From Kiritimatiellia bacterium (lineage in GTDB: Bacteria; Verrucomicrobiota; Kiritimatiellia; UBA8416): 12,061 nucleotides of DNA. How positions within the stretch are numbered: the stretch's first letter is position 1; the number at the start of each line of letters is the position of its first letter. The translations under genes were made by a program, and so were the position numbers. The notes under the pieces were generated by a model. The model was given only the letters and a program-made list of their open reading frames with translations. It made no database searches and had not been told where the DNA came from. Of the stretch, positions 1 through 7,151 are shown in pieces. The stretch spans positions 1-12,061 of the forward strand of contig SLBU01000096.1 in assembly GCA_007126175.1 (NCBI GenBank). Reading direction: 5' to 3'.

Positions 1-1
1 C

Positions 2-1315
2 CGCCAAACGGCTCTCAAGATTGCCCTGGATGGCGAGTGTCTCCTGCTCCGCAGCCGCATACGCAGCCCGTTCAGCAACAAGGGTCTCTTCCAATTGCGC
101 CCGCTGCTGGCCAACCTGCATCGCCTCGTCACGCGCTTGCGCCACTTCAGCTTGCAGGCTCACAACCTGCGCCTTTTGCTCCGCCAGCGCCAACTGCAAT
201 CGTCCTTCCGCCTCCAGATACTCCTCGCGTCTCGTCCGGGCGGCAATCCTCTCCGTATCTAACTGATGTGCAAGATCCTGCGCGCGCTCCTCCAGCTTGC
301 TAACCTGCGCACGAGCCTCTTCCCGCTCCGCTGCAAACGCTTCACGGGCTGCGGTGAGCCTCTCCGTCAAAACGGCCTCGCGCTCGGATGTCGCCTCAAG
401 ACGCTGCTGCAATGCCTCCTCGCGGGCTTTAGCCCCCTGCGTCAAGCTCTCCAAATTCGAACGTACCACCACCAAAGACTCCTCTAATTCGGACACTTTG
501 GCAGCCGCGGCCTGCTCCGATTCAGCCTTGGCTTGCCGCACCGATACCAATTGCGCCTCCAGTGATTCCACACGGGCGGCCGTCTCATCCTCGATCGCCT
601 GCTTCGCTGCCTGCGTTGCCTCAAGCGACTTCTCCAGATCCGCTATTTCCGCCTTCACTCGGACTTGCTCTGCCATCCATTCATCGGATAGTTCGGATTT
701 TGCCTCCTCTGCCGCGGTACGTTGCTTACGGGCCTCCTCCAGCTCGTTTTGCAATTCATCCATTTCCTGTATACTCTCCTCCGTGCGCACCATCAATTCC
801 ATGATGCGTGCTTCGACGGACTGACGCTGGCGCTCACGATCCTCTTCCAATGCAAGGTAGGCGGTGCGCAGCCCGTCCAGCTCGGCTTGAAAGGCGGCCG
901 TGCGCGCTGCGCGCACCGGACTGCCCACTTCATCGGCATCTTCCGGCACAACCTCCGGGGCGCGCATCCCCTTTTCCGGCTCGGCAGGAGTTTCCCCAAC
1001 GTCGGTGGCGGTATCCGGGGATGGCGCTTCTACCCCTGCCAACCCCGCTAGCCCAGGTTGTTGCTGCATGACTTGCCGATAGAGCGCCCGCGCCGTATCA
1101 AAACGCCGCAAACGCCAATAGCTCCCAGCTATGGCACGCAAAACCTCCACCGGCACCTCCTGCCCCGCAAGATCGCGCTCGTAGAGCTCAACCGCTTCAT
1201 AGTCCTGCCCCTTGCCTGACAGCGCGATCACCTGCGAATGCGCCGTGTCACCACGAGCAGCAGATACCCAAATCACAGCCAAGCCAATTCCTAGTACCAC
1301 TTTCAACCCAACCAT
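2..1315 (-). CDS. Secreted TPR-like / coiled-coil protein, C-terminus beyond window edge
   Basis: Reading leftward from an ATG at 1315, the frame stays open for 438 codons to the window edge, so the C-terminus is missing. The start is backed by a TAGGAGA ribosome-binding site six bases upstream. Residues 1-21 look like a signal peptide: short, Lys5, then a hydrophobic run ending near VSAARG. Residues about 24-75 resemble one or two TPR-like helical pairs (DYEAVELYERDL and RRFDTARALYRQVM). Residues about 88-125 form a Pro/Glu/Gly-rich linker. From about residue 140 to the edge the protein is almost pure Ala/Glu/Arg/Gln/Leu heptad sequence, a long coiled coil. I infer an envelope or periplasmic scaffold. 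I do not recognise a specific family, and SMC-like hits would reflect coiled-coil composition only. It is separated by about 320 bp from the upstream xylulokinase gene and may have its own promoter. Confidence 0.85.
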   Translation of the reverse strand, partial: MVGLKVVLGIGLAVIWVSAARGDTAHSQVIALSGKGQDYEAVELYERDLAGQEVPVEVLRAIAGSYWRLRRFDTARALYRQVMQQQPGLAGLAGVEAPSPDTATDVGETPAEPEKGMRAPEVVPEDADEVGSPVRAARTAAFQAELDGLRTAYLALEEDRERQRQSVEARIMELMVRTEESIQEMDELQNELEEARKQRTAAEEAKSELSDEWMAEQVRVKAEIADLEKSLEATQAAKQAIEDETAARVESLEAQLVSVRQAKAESEQAAAAKVSELEESLVVVRSNLESLTQGAKAREEALQQRLEATSEREAVLTERLTAAREAFAAEREEARAQVSKLEERAQDLAHQLDTERIAARTRREEYLEAEGRLQLALAEQKAQVVSLQAEVAQARDEAMQVGQQRAQLEETLVAERAAYAAAEQETLAIQGNLESRLA

Positions 1316-1635
1316 CTCAGTTCTCCTACAAAACCAAACCATACGTTTCCACAAATAGCATAACCCATGCGCATATGCCATACTTCTTTTTACTCCACCG
1401 TTATTCTGCAGCAGGGTAATGTCTCCTGCAGCAGAGTAGTGCTTGTCCTCCATGCTAGAAATCTTTTTTCCATATAGCAAGCAACCATCGAAGTACAAAC
1501 ACCATTTTATCCATCACCTACCCCATGCTGCACCAGCGGCAACCGCGCCCCGGACGCCTCGTCCACCACAGGTTCCATTCGACCCTTACTTACACAAATA
1601 CCATCTTCCCAACGATAATAGGTAATTGTTCCCTC
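1316..1635. other. Intergenic region without a convincing gene
   Basis: About 320 bases lie between the end of the xylulokinase gene and the start of the coiled-coil gene, both read leftward. The plus-strand reading frame at 1443-1625 has no ribosome-binding site and unconvincing composition, so I do not call it. The stretch holds the CTGCAGCAG direct repeat (1406-1438), overlapping short palindromes ATGCGCAT and GCATATGC at 1367-1378, and the ribosome-binding site of the coiled-coil gene. It probably carries that gene's promoter, but I cannot place a good -35/-10 pair. I see no strong terminator for the kinase gene. Confidence 0.5.
1406..1438. repeat. Two-copy direct repeat, 20-bp period
   Basis: CTGCAGCAGGGTA at 1406-1418 and CTGCAGCAGAGTA at 1426-1438 match at 12 of 13 positions. 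Their starts are exactly 20 bp apart, close to two helical turns. Each copy begins with the palindrome CTGCAG. The pair lies 91-123 bp upstream of the coiled-coil gene start, so a tandem regulator-binding site is possible, but no known regulator is recognised. Confidence 0.5.
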
Positions 1636-3234
1636 TCACAGATCCGCTGCCAGTAGTTTTTTCTCCAGTTGCGCGTAGCGCGTAATCATCTCGGAATAGC
1701 ATCGATGCGCGGCAGCATCCGGGCGCATTGCACAAACCAACCCAGACTCGTCACCGAGCGCTTCCCCAAACGCCACAAAACGCCCGCCCACTGCGCAGTG
1801 CCACCCATGCATAGCGCGGTAGGCAGCACCCAAGGAGGCGGAATCAGACTTTTCGGCCACAAACACCGGCACGCCGAATACATTACTTAGCACACGCAAC
1901 ATTTCCTGATCCACAGAGGCTCCCCCCGTTGCGAGAATCCGCTTCGGGGCAAAACCGATATTGGCACCGTGCAGGCGCATCGAAAGACATTGCCCCTCCA
2001 CCACCGCACGGCATTCGGTCGCCGGTGAAAAGACTGGTACCGCCTCCCCCGCAGCATTGAATCGCCGAATCCCCGTTGTGCGCAAGGGCGGCGTAATTTC
2101 GGGGTCATGAATATAAAACCCGATGTTTCCATCATTGCCAACAGGCGATTCGGCCACCAAGGCACTGAAGGTGCTCCACGATCCTTCTGCCACCGCGTCC
2201 CGGATTCGGTCGCGCACCAAGGCCCCGTTCTTGTAGCACACCATTGCCATGAACGCTTCCGGATCCACCGGATTCACAAAAATATGCCCCTCCGTGGCCG
2301 AAGGCTGCGCTTCGCGCAAGAAACCAAACACGGTGTAACTCGTGCCCATACTAATGGCCACATCACCGGGCTCCTGCAAACGCAGGCCAGCCAAGCTATT
2401 CGGATTGTCGCCCGACCAGGCAATCAATCGGGCTTGCGGCGAAAACCCATACCGCGAAACAAAATAGGGGTGTAGTCCGCCGATTTCGGTATGCGAAGCA
2501 ACGATCGGGCCCAGCTTGGACTCCAGATCCGGGGCCGTACAGGCCAAAGCCTGCGATGACCAGGTCTGTGTGCGAATATCCATCAGATTCATTCCGGATC
2601 CATCGCTTACATCAATCGGGGCGTAGCCGCCCTTGAGCAAAGAAGCCATGAAGGAACTCACCAGACAGATACGTTCGGTCGCCGCATAGTTATCCGGCTG
2701 CTGCTCATACACCTTGGCAATCTGATTCCCCGTAAAACGTTCATAGGCGCGCGATCCGGTCAAGGTTGCGGTGGCCTGCGCCCCCCCTAAGGCCGCCTCG
2801 CGCGCCTGGCATTGCGGCCCGGTGCTGGAGTCCATCCAGATAGGCGAATCTGCAATTGCAAAGATATCCCCCAGTTGCGCGCCAAGCGGCTGGCTCGCAT
2901 CGAGTTGGGCCATCCGTTCCGCGGCCCCATACCGTAGCCACACACTGCCATGCTGCTGCCCCGAGCCCGAAATCGTACAAATCGATGCCAGCGGTGCCCC
3001 GTCAGCCTTCATTTGCTCCAACAATAGATCCAGCGCCGCAACCCACATGGCCGCCGGGCTTGTCACCGTCAGGCCATCAGATCCCACATGCGCACCGCCC
3101 TGCGTCTTGAATTGCGGGAGATCACGATCAAAATTCAGCGCGCACTCATATACAATTTGCAGTGCCTCGTCGATAAGGGTGCACTTGAGACCCTGCGTAC
3201 TAGCGTCCAACCCCAAGAACAACTTCGGTTCCAT
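1636..3234 (-). CDS. xylB: Xylulokinase, animal XYLB-like FGGY kinase
   Basis: The 532-residue product belongs to the FGGY carbohydrate kinases and should phosphorylate D-xylulose with ATP to D-xylulose 5-phosphate in the cytoplasm, feeding the pentose phosphate pathway. Visible motifs in order: GLDASTQGLK (8-17, first phosphate loop), SGSGQQHG (89-96, sugar side), WMDSST (133-138), GSRAYERFTGNQIAK (160-174), SDGSGMNL (210-217), GDNPNSLAG (275-283, with Asp276 the likely catalytic base), SMGTS (295-299, second phosphate site) and ATGGAS (435-440, adenosine site). From memory these segments follow human XYLB closely, more so than the roughly 480-residue E. coli XylB, and the length also fits XYLB. 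The ATG is preceded by AGGGG only two bases away, a short spacing. The gene sits 62 bp after the PLP-enzyme gene on the same strand and is probably cotranscribed. No xylose isomerase or transporter is in the window. Confidence 0.93.
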   Translation of the reverse strand: MEPKLFLGLDASTQGLKCTLIDEALQIVYECALNFDRDLPQFKTQGGAHVGSDGLTVTSPAAMWVAALDLLLEQMKADGAPLASICTISGSGQQHGSVWLRYGAAERMAQLDASQPLGAQLGDIFAIADSPIWMDSSTGPQCQAREAALGGAQATATLTGSRAYERFTGNQIAKVYEQQPDNYAATERICLVSSFMASLLKGGYAPIDVSDGSGMNLMDIRTQTWSSQALACTAPDLESKLGPIVASHTEIGGLHPYFVSRYGFSPQARLIAWSGDNPNSLAGLRLQEPGDVAISMGTSYTVFGFLREAQPSATEGHIFVNPVDPEAFMAMVCYKNGALVRDRIRDAVAEGSWSTFSALVAESPVGNDGNIGFYIHDPEITPPLRTTGIRRFNAAGEAVPVFSPATECRAVVEGQCLSMRLHGANIGFAPKRILATGGASVDQEMLRVLSNVFGVPVFVAEKSDSASLGAAYRAMHGWHCAVGGRFVAFGEALGDESGLVCAMRPDAAAHRCYSEMITRYAQLEKKLLAADL

Positions 3235-3296
3235 TTCCCCTCGCTTTCTTGATTCCCCGTATTGCGATAAATGCCTCCCATCATGGAAGCACGAAA

Positions 3297-4775
3297 CTAC
3301 CCCTGCATGCCAGCTTCAAACGCAGCGATGATTGCATCGACAGGCTCCAACCCTACCGATATCCGCAACAACTCCGGATCAACCCCGTAGCGCTGCAGCT
3401 TGGCGCGCCCTTCGTCCGTAGAAACCAGATCAAAATGCGCCAGATACACATAGGGCATGCAAAGCGTAAAAACCGTACCGAAACTTGGCCCTTTCAACAA
3501 CGGGAGCCGATCATAAATCTGCTCCAAGGGCTTTTGAAAAACAACCGAGATCACGCCGCCATATCCGCCATCGGGTCGCTTAACGGCATCATAGCAGGAA
3601 CGCGACCCGTCTTGGCCGGCGCCAAATACGGTACGCACGCCGGGGTGGCACTCGAAATAGTCCGCCAGATGCGCCGCATGTTGATTAATCTGCTGCATGC
3701 GCGTCCGGTAGTCCCGTATGTGATACGCCAGCACATTCAAATCCCGATGGTAAGGCTGGCTCTGGCAGAGCCCATTGCGCACAGCATCTGCCCAGGCAGA
3801 ACGAGGGCGAAAGATGGCAGCGCCGGCCATCACATCAGCATGCCCCCCGGCAAACTTGGTCAGACTTTCCAGGACAATATCTGCCTGTTCCAGCACATCT
3901 ACATTGATCGGTGTGGGCATGGACGTGTCGACCAGAAAGGGTATATCGTACTGCCGACACAAGCTCGACAAACGCATAATATCCGCGGTCTGCAATAACG
4001 GGTTCGTCATGATCTCTGTTGTCACCGCAGCCACACGATCGTGCCCATGCCGCAAATACGCCTCCAGTTCATCCAGCGCATCCACGGCAAAAACCCGCGT
4101 CTCGCCCGCATAACGTTCCAGCAGGGCACTCGTATCGAGATAGAGCCACCCGACCTGTAACCAGACATCGCGACCAACAGGCCGCTGCAACCGGTCCAAT
4201 GCATCGAATACCGTATAATAAGCCGCCATCCCAGAAGGGAATAACGCCACCTGGGCCGCATGCGTACAGTATGCAAGAGCAAGGGTCTCTCGCACTACAT
4301 CAGCAGGATGCGCAACACTGGGCACCGCTTCGTGCGTCTCATCTGCCAATACATCCTGCTCTACTAGCCAATCCTCAGCTTCGCGGGAGGAAAGCTGCAA
4401 GCCCGTGTGCTGCAAGAACCGATGAAGCGCGTCTTCGAGCTGTACATCGCGGTCTGCGGGCAGGCGGACCGCCCCAAACGGCACCCCCGTGACAACCTCA
4501 AGGTCAACCCCGAGCCGTCGCTGTAGCAGCCCAACCGCTGCTTCATCCCGCAGGGCGACCACCCGCTCCCCCAGCAGTGCCTGCACCCGCTGCACCATCC
4601 AGTGCGAGATGAAGCGCGGATATCCAGAACAAATCTGTTGCATCACCGCCGGACGCTGCTGCTCATACCCGATCACATCGCGCATCGTCGGCAACGAAAC
4701 CGATACCGCATGCTCGCTCTCTGGAATGCGTTTCCCGCAAGCTACGGCTGCATATCTCAACGGCTCTCCACTCAA
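3297..4775 (-). CDS. Cystathionine gamma-synthase-like PLP enzyme, long fungal-type
   Basis: This is a fold-type I, PLP-dependent Cys/Met metabolism enzyme in the cytoplasm. By family it should join an activated homoserine to cysteine to make cystathionine, or act on a related substrate. Residue numbers count from a GTG at 4781. FPSGMAAYY (181-189) corresponds to the cofactor phosphate loop. TEIMTNPLLQTADI (255-268) carries the conserved NP. Asp285 in FLVDTS should contact the PLP ring nitrogen. Lys309 in SLTKFAGGHADV is the Schiff-base lysine. LRISVGLEP (472-480) is the C-terminal signature. At about 490 residues it exceeds the usual 380-400 because of a roughly 150-residue N-terminal extension whose HAVSVSLPTMRDVIGY resembles fungal STR2-type enzymes. 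Start choice: the GTG at 4781 lies one base from the AGGAGG, whereas a TTG at 4775 is seven bases away, so I favour the TTG. The gene begins about 10-15 bp after the permease gene and is surely cotranscribed with it. Confidence 0.85.
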   Translation of the reverse strand: MSGEPLRYAAVACGKRIPESEHAVSVSLPTMRDVIGYEQQRPAVMQQICSGYPRFISHWMVQRVQALLGERVVALRDEAAVGLLQRRLGVDLEVVTGVPFGAVRLPADRDVQLEDALHRFLQHTGLQLSSREAEDWLVEQDVLADETHEAVPSVAHPADVVRETLALAYCTHAAQVALFPSGMAAYYTVFDALDRLQRPVGRDVWLQVGWLYLDTSALLERYAGETRVFAVDALDELEAYLRHGHDRVAAVTTEIMTNPLLQTADIMRLSSLCRQYDIPFLVDTSMPTPINVDVLEQADIVLESLTKFAGGHADVMAGAAIFRPRSAWADAVRNGLCQSQPYHRDLNVLAYHIRDYRTRMQQINQHAAHLADYFECHPGVRTVFGAGQDGSRSCYDAVKRPDGGYGGVISVVFQKPLEQIYDRLPLLKGPSFGTVFTLCMPYVYLAHFDLVSTDEGRAKLQRYGVDPELLRISVGLEPVDAIIAAFEAGMQG

Positions 4776-4782
4776 ACTCACT

Positions 4783-4788
4783 CCTCCT
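4783..4788 (-). promoter_or_regulatory. Ribosome-binding site deciding a TTG start
   Basis: On the minus strand this reads AGGAGG, a full Shine-Dalgarno core. It is one base from the GTG at 4781 and seven bases from the in-frame TTG at 4775, so normal spacing selects the TTG. It sits in the short gap after the permease stop codon (4791-4793). Confidence 0.6.
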
Positions 4789-4790
4789 GC

Positions 4791-6209
4791 TTAGCGCATA
4801 CGCCGCAACAAAACAACATCAGCACACATCAAAAGAAATCCCGGAATCCACACCAGGAGATCCGGGCGTAACTGGGGATGCCCCTTGAACTCGCCAAAAA
4901 GCGTCAATACAATGTAAAACAGGAACATCACTACGAGACTCGAAGCAATGCCAACCGAGGTTTCCCGCCGGTGCGGACGAATTCCCATTGGTATCCCGAA
5001 AAATAAAAACAGCATGGGGGAAAAGGAAAGAAGAAATCGTTGATTCAAAACAATACGCATATCCATTGCACGTTCCCGCAAGCGTTCCTCCGATTCACCG
5101 GAAACACGTTCCAGAAGCCGGGACTGGCGTTCTAACAAGCGTACCATCGGCAGCACTGCCTGCTCGATGGATAGGGCCGACGCCTCGGCCTGCCCCATCG
5201 CAGCAGCCCCTTCCGCCTCCACCTGATCCGCACGCTCGCGCAAGGCCCTGGCCGTATCCGGCGCCTGCATCGCCGTTGCACGCGATCGCAATTCCGAGGC
5301 CGCCGCCCGGGCGCGCCGTTCTTCCTCCCACGCCAGTACACGCTGGCTCTCTGCCGCAATATACGCCTCCTGCCGCAGCACATGGGCACGATCCAGCAGC
5401 CACCGCGCCTCGGCCAGTCGCTCTGCCTCCAGCTCCAAGGCATGCGCAGAAACAAATAAATCATGAAAATTCTGATGCTTGTCCCGCCGTACATATACCT
5501 GGCTTGCACTGTGTGCAAGCTGCACCCGCCAGCGTTCGCTGTACGCAGCTCCAGGGCTATCGAACTGAAAGGGGTCAATCGTGACGTTCTCTAAAACGAG
5601 CCATACCGCCCCAGCCTCTAAATCGTCCTCCAATACGCCGCGATCCGCCTTGATCTCACGCAGCCGACCCGCCTCGCGTTGATCAAATATCCGAATTTGC
5701 TCGAGTGTGCCATCCTCTTCAATGGCACCAACGAACACGCGCAATGCATCGCTTAACGAGACCGTCCGCCCCACTTCCAGCAAACTCAGGGCCGAGTCAG
5801 CTCGTAGCTCGGTCGTGGCGCGCCACCGGATATAGTGCTGTAGCGGAACAAGTTCGCTGTTCACATACAGGCAGACGAGCGAGGCCGCCAGGGAAAACGG
5901 CAAAAGCCATGTGGCCACACGCATGATACTGATACCGCATGCCCGCATCGCCGTGATCTCGCAGTCCCCCGAAAGCCGTCCAAACACCAACAAAGCCGCC
6001 GTCAGGGTGCCCACCGGAATCGCATAGACCATGCCATTGGGGAGACCACTTAAAAAAACTTGCAGAATCGGCCCCGCCGCGATCCCCTTCGCCAGCAAAT
6101 CGGTGATCTTGAACAGTCCCCCAATACTGATGATAAACGTCAAAACCGCCACCGTGGCGAGAAATGTCGTGTAAAAGGAACGCGATACATATGTACGGAG
6201 TGTTTTCAT
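4791..6209 (-). CDS. LptF/LptG (YjgP/YjgQ) family permease with coiled-coil insert
   Basis: The 472-residue product is an inner-membrane permease of the LptF/LptG family. Members pair in the LptB2FG ABC transporter, which extracts lipopolysaccharide and passes it to the periplasmic bridge. Membrane segments are visible at about 14-33, 57-78, 98-117, 391-408, 418-438 and 449-468, the family's three-plus-three layout. The cytoplasmic coupling motif DCEITAMRACGIS (82-94) after segment two matches the family's usual SEITAMRAAGIS. Residues about 130-240 form the periplasmic beta-jellyroll. Odd feature: residues about 252-385 are Ala/Glu/Arg-rich helical coiled coil, making the protein about 110 residues longer than the usual 350-370. 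Only one member is present and LptF and LptG cannot be told apart here. The ATG at 6209 has a weak upstream GGTGG. The PLP-enzyme gene follows in the same transcript. Confidence 0.88.
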   Translation of the reverse strand: MKTLRTYVSRSFYTTFLATVAVLTFIISIGGLFKITDLLAKGIAAGPILQVFLSGLPNGMVYAIPVGTLTAALLVFGRLSGDCEITAMRACGISIMRVATWLLPFSLAASLVCLYVNSELVPLQHYIRWRATTELRADSALSLLEVGRTVSLSDALRVFVGAIEEDGTLEQIRIFDQREAGRLREIKADRGVLEDDLEAGAVWLVLENVTIDPFQFDSPGAAYSERWRVQLAHSASQVYVRRDKHQNFHDLFVSAHALELEAERLAEARWLLDRAHVLRQEAYIAAESQRVLAWEEERRARAAASELRSRATAMQAPDTARALRERADQVEAEGAAAMGQAEASALSIEQAVLPMVRLLERQSRLLERVSGESEERLRERAMDMRIVLNQRFLLSFSPMLFLFFGIPMGIRPHRRETSVGIASSLVVMFLFYIVLTLFGEFKGHPQLRPDLLVWIPGFLLMCADVVLLRRMR

Positions 6210-6326
6210 GCCACCAAAATCATCATCGCTATCTGTAAAAGGTATTCTATATTTGTAACCGGGGCGTCATGGCGCTACTATGCCACGTCCATCGCTTCCA
6301 GCGACAACCCCGCATCGGTCTGCATA

Positions 6327-6332
6327 TTGACA
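6327..6332 (+). promoter_or_regulatory. Candidate -35 element of the flavin reductase gene
   Basis: The hexamer TTGACA is a perfect sigma-70-type -35 match, 103 bp upstream of the reductase start. The paired -10 is poor (CAACAT at 6351-6356, 18-bp spacer), so this would be a weak or activator-dependent promoter. Confidence 0.3.
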
Positions 6333-6366
6333 TGGTTTTGCCTGTCTCTGCAACATCGCTCTGTGA

Positions 6367-6393
6367 TACGGTGCCGCAAACCACCGTACGGTG
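6367..6393. repeat. Inverted-repeat cluster, candidate operator
   Basis: TACGGTG at 6367-6373 is followed by its exact reverse complement CACCGTA at 6382-6388 (8-base loop), which overlaps a second TACGGTG at 6387-6393. The right-hand pair makes the perfect 12-bp palindrome CACCGTACGGTG (6382-6393). The two direct copies are 20 bp apart and extend to TACGGTGC. The cluster lies 43-69 bp upstream of the reductase ATG, a typical operator position. The 7-bp inverted pair could also fold in the mRNA leader. No known regulator is recognised. Confidence 0.55.
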
Positions 6394-6435
6394 CAAGCAA
6401 GCGAAACAAGTATTTTTTTTGTTCAAGGAGGAAAC

Positions 6436-7029
6436 ATGCTGATTGTCGCCATCAATGGAAGTCCCAATCCGGACGGGAATACCGCCCACCTTTTGAAACA
6501 GATTCTTGCCGCCATCCCCGCAGAGCATGCCCAAACAGCGCTCCTGCAGGCGGACGAAATCATCGAGGCCTCCGGGCCGCCTTTTTGCCATGTCTGTGCA
6601 ACCCCCTGCCCGGGTGCCTGCTACCAGGGAACGCCGCTCGCAGACGCCTTCGCCCAACTGGCCGAGGCCGATGCGATTATCCTAGGCAGTCCCGTCTACT
6701 TTGGCACCATCACTGCCCCCCTCAAGGCGCTTTTTGACAAATCACGAAAACTGCGCGCCGAAAAAGCCCTCCTCAACACCATCGGAGCCGCCGTAGCCGT
6801 CGGGGCCGCCCGCTTTGGGGGCCAGGAAACCACCGTGCGGGCCCTTCACGACATCATGCTCGTGCACGGCATGATCCTGGTGGGCGATGGCGACGCTAGC
6901 AGCGATTGCGGACACCACGGCGTCTGCGCACAGCGCCCCGCACAAGAAGACGCCTTCGCACAAGGCCGGACCCAGTCCCTCGCAAAACGCATCGTTACGG
7001 TCGCCAAGGCAACCCAAACCATCCGCTAG
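6436..7029 (+). CDS. NADPH-dependent FMN reductase / iron-sulfur flavoprotein-like
   Basis: The 197-residue cytoplasmic protein has the flavodoxin-like fold of the FMN reductase family. GSPNPDGNTAHLLK (8-21) is the FMN phosphate loop. SPVYFGTITAPLKALFDKS (85-103) is the second family signature. GGQETTVRALHDIMLVHGM (128-146) is the usual C-terminal helix. Between them four cysteines at 51, 54, 58 and 62 (CHVCATPCPGAC) lie where iron-sulfur flavoproteins carry a compact cluster motif, so a [4Fe-4S] cluster is possible, although the 2-3-3 spacing differs from the 2-2-(4 to 7) pattern I recall. Cys158 and Cys164 are two more. The role would be electron transfer or reduction of flavin, quinone or another acceptor; the substrate cannot be told. 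The ATG at 6436 follows AAGGAGG at five bases and is preferred over an in-frame ATG at 6391 inside the palindrome region. It precedes the Mrp operon by about 120 bp. Confidence 0.9.
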   Translation: MLIVAINGSPNPDGNTAHLLKQILAAIPAEHAQTALLQADEIIEASGPPFCHVCATPCPGACYQGTPLADAFAQLAEADAIILGSPVYFGTITAPLKALFDKSRKLRAEKALLNTIGAAVAVGAARFGGQETTVRALHDIMLVHGMILVGDGDASSDCGHHGVCAQRPAQEDAFAQGRTQSLAKRIVTVAKATQTIR

Positions 7030-7074
7030 CACCAGATGCTTGCCCAGACACAACCCGTGCAGGGCGTTTTCGGC

Positions 7075-7103
7075 TTGCGATTATGCAATTTGCGAAATAT
7101 CAT
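7075..7103 (+). promoter_or_regulatory. Sigma-70-type promoter for the Mrp operon
   Basis: TTGCGA (7075-7080) and TATCAT (7098-7103) are separated by exactly 17 bases and match the consensus at 4/6 and 5/6 positions. Transcription would begin near 7110, about 40 bases upstream of the likely mrpE start at 7152. This supports separate transcription of the antiporter genes, although read-through from the reductase gene is not excluded since I see no strong terminator between them. Confidence 0.55.
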
Positions 7104-7151
7104 CCACCCCCACTTGATCTTCTCAAAATGTACGGCAACGGAACCTACCAG

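Larger units (their letters stand above)
6210..6435. other. Divergent intergenic region
   Basis: These 226 bases separate the leftward permease gene from the rightward flavin-reductase gene and must carry both promoters. On the plus strand there is a perfect TTGACA at 6327-6332 but no good -10 hexamer at normal spacing (best is CAACAT, 18 bp away). On the minus strand a TATAGAAT-like -10 lies at 6251-6244 without a clear -35. A triple half-site repeat (6367-6393) and a run of eight T (6413-6420) precede the reductase ribosome-binding site. I see no small gene or RNA here. Confidence 0.45.

Noticed and set aside
297..824. Ser/Ala/Cys-rich plus-strand reading frame of 175 residues
   Set aside because: It is the antisense shadow of the Glu/Ala/Arg-rich coiled-coil gene on the minus strand, whose repetitive codons keep the opposite strand open.
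1443..1625. Possible 60-residue plus-strand gene in the intergenic gap
   Set aside because: No ribosome-binding site, Pro/His-rich random-looking composition, and it faces against both neighbours.
3265..3290. Hairpin-like sequence between the PLP-enzyme and xylulokinase genes
   Set aside because: Stem of about five pairs including a wobble, with no following T run on the transcribed strand; not a credible terminator.
3249..3998. 249-residue plus-strand reading frame
   Set aside because: Lies opposite the PLP-enzyme gene, which has full family motifs; the plus-strand product shows no recognisable domain.
6413..6420. Run of eight T taken as a terminator tail
   Set aside because: The nearest hairpin (6367-6393) ends about 20 bases earlier, so it does not form an intrinsic terminator with it.
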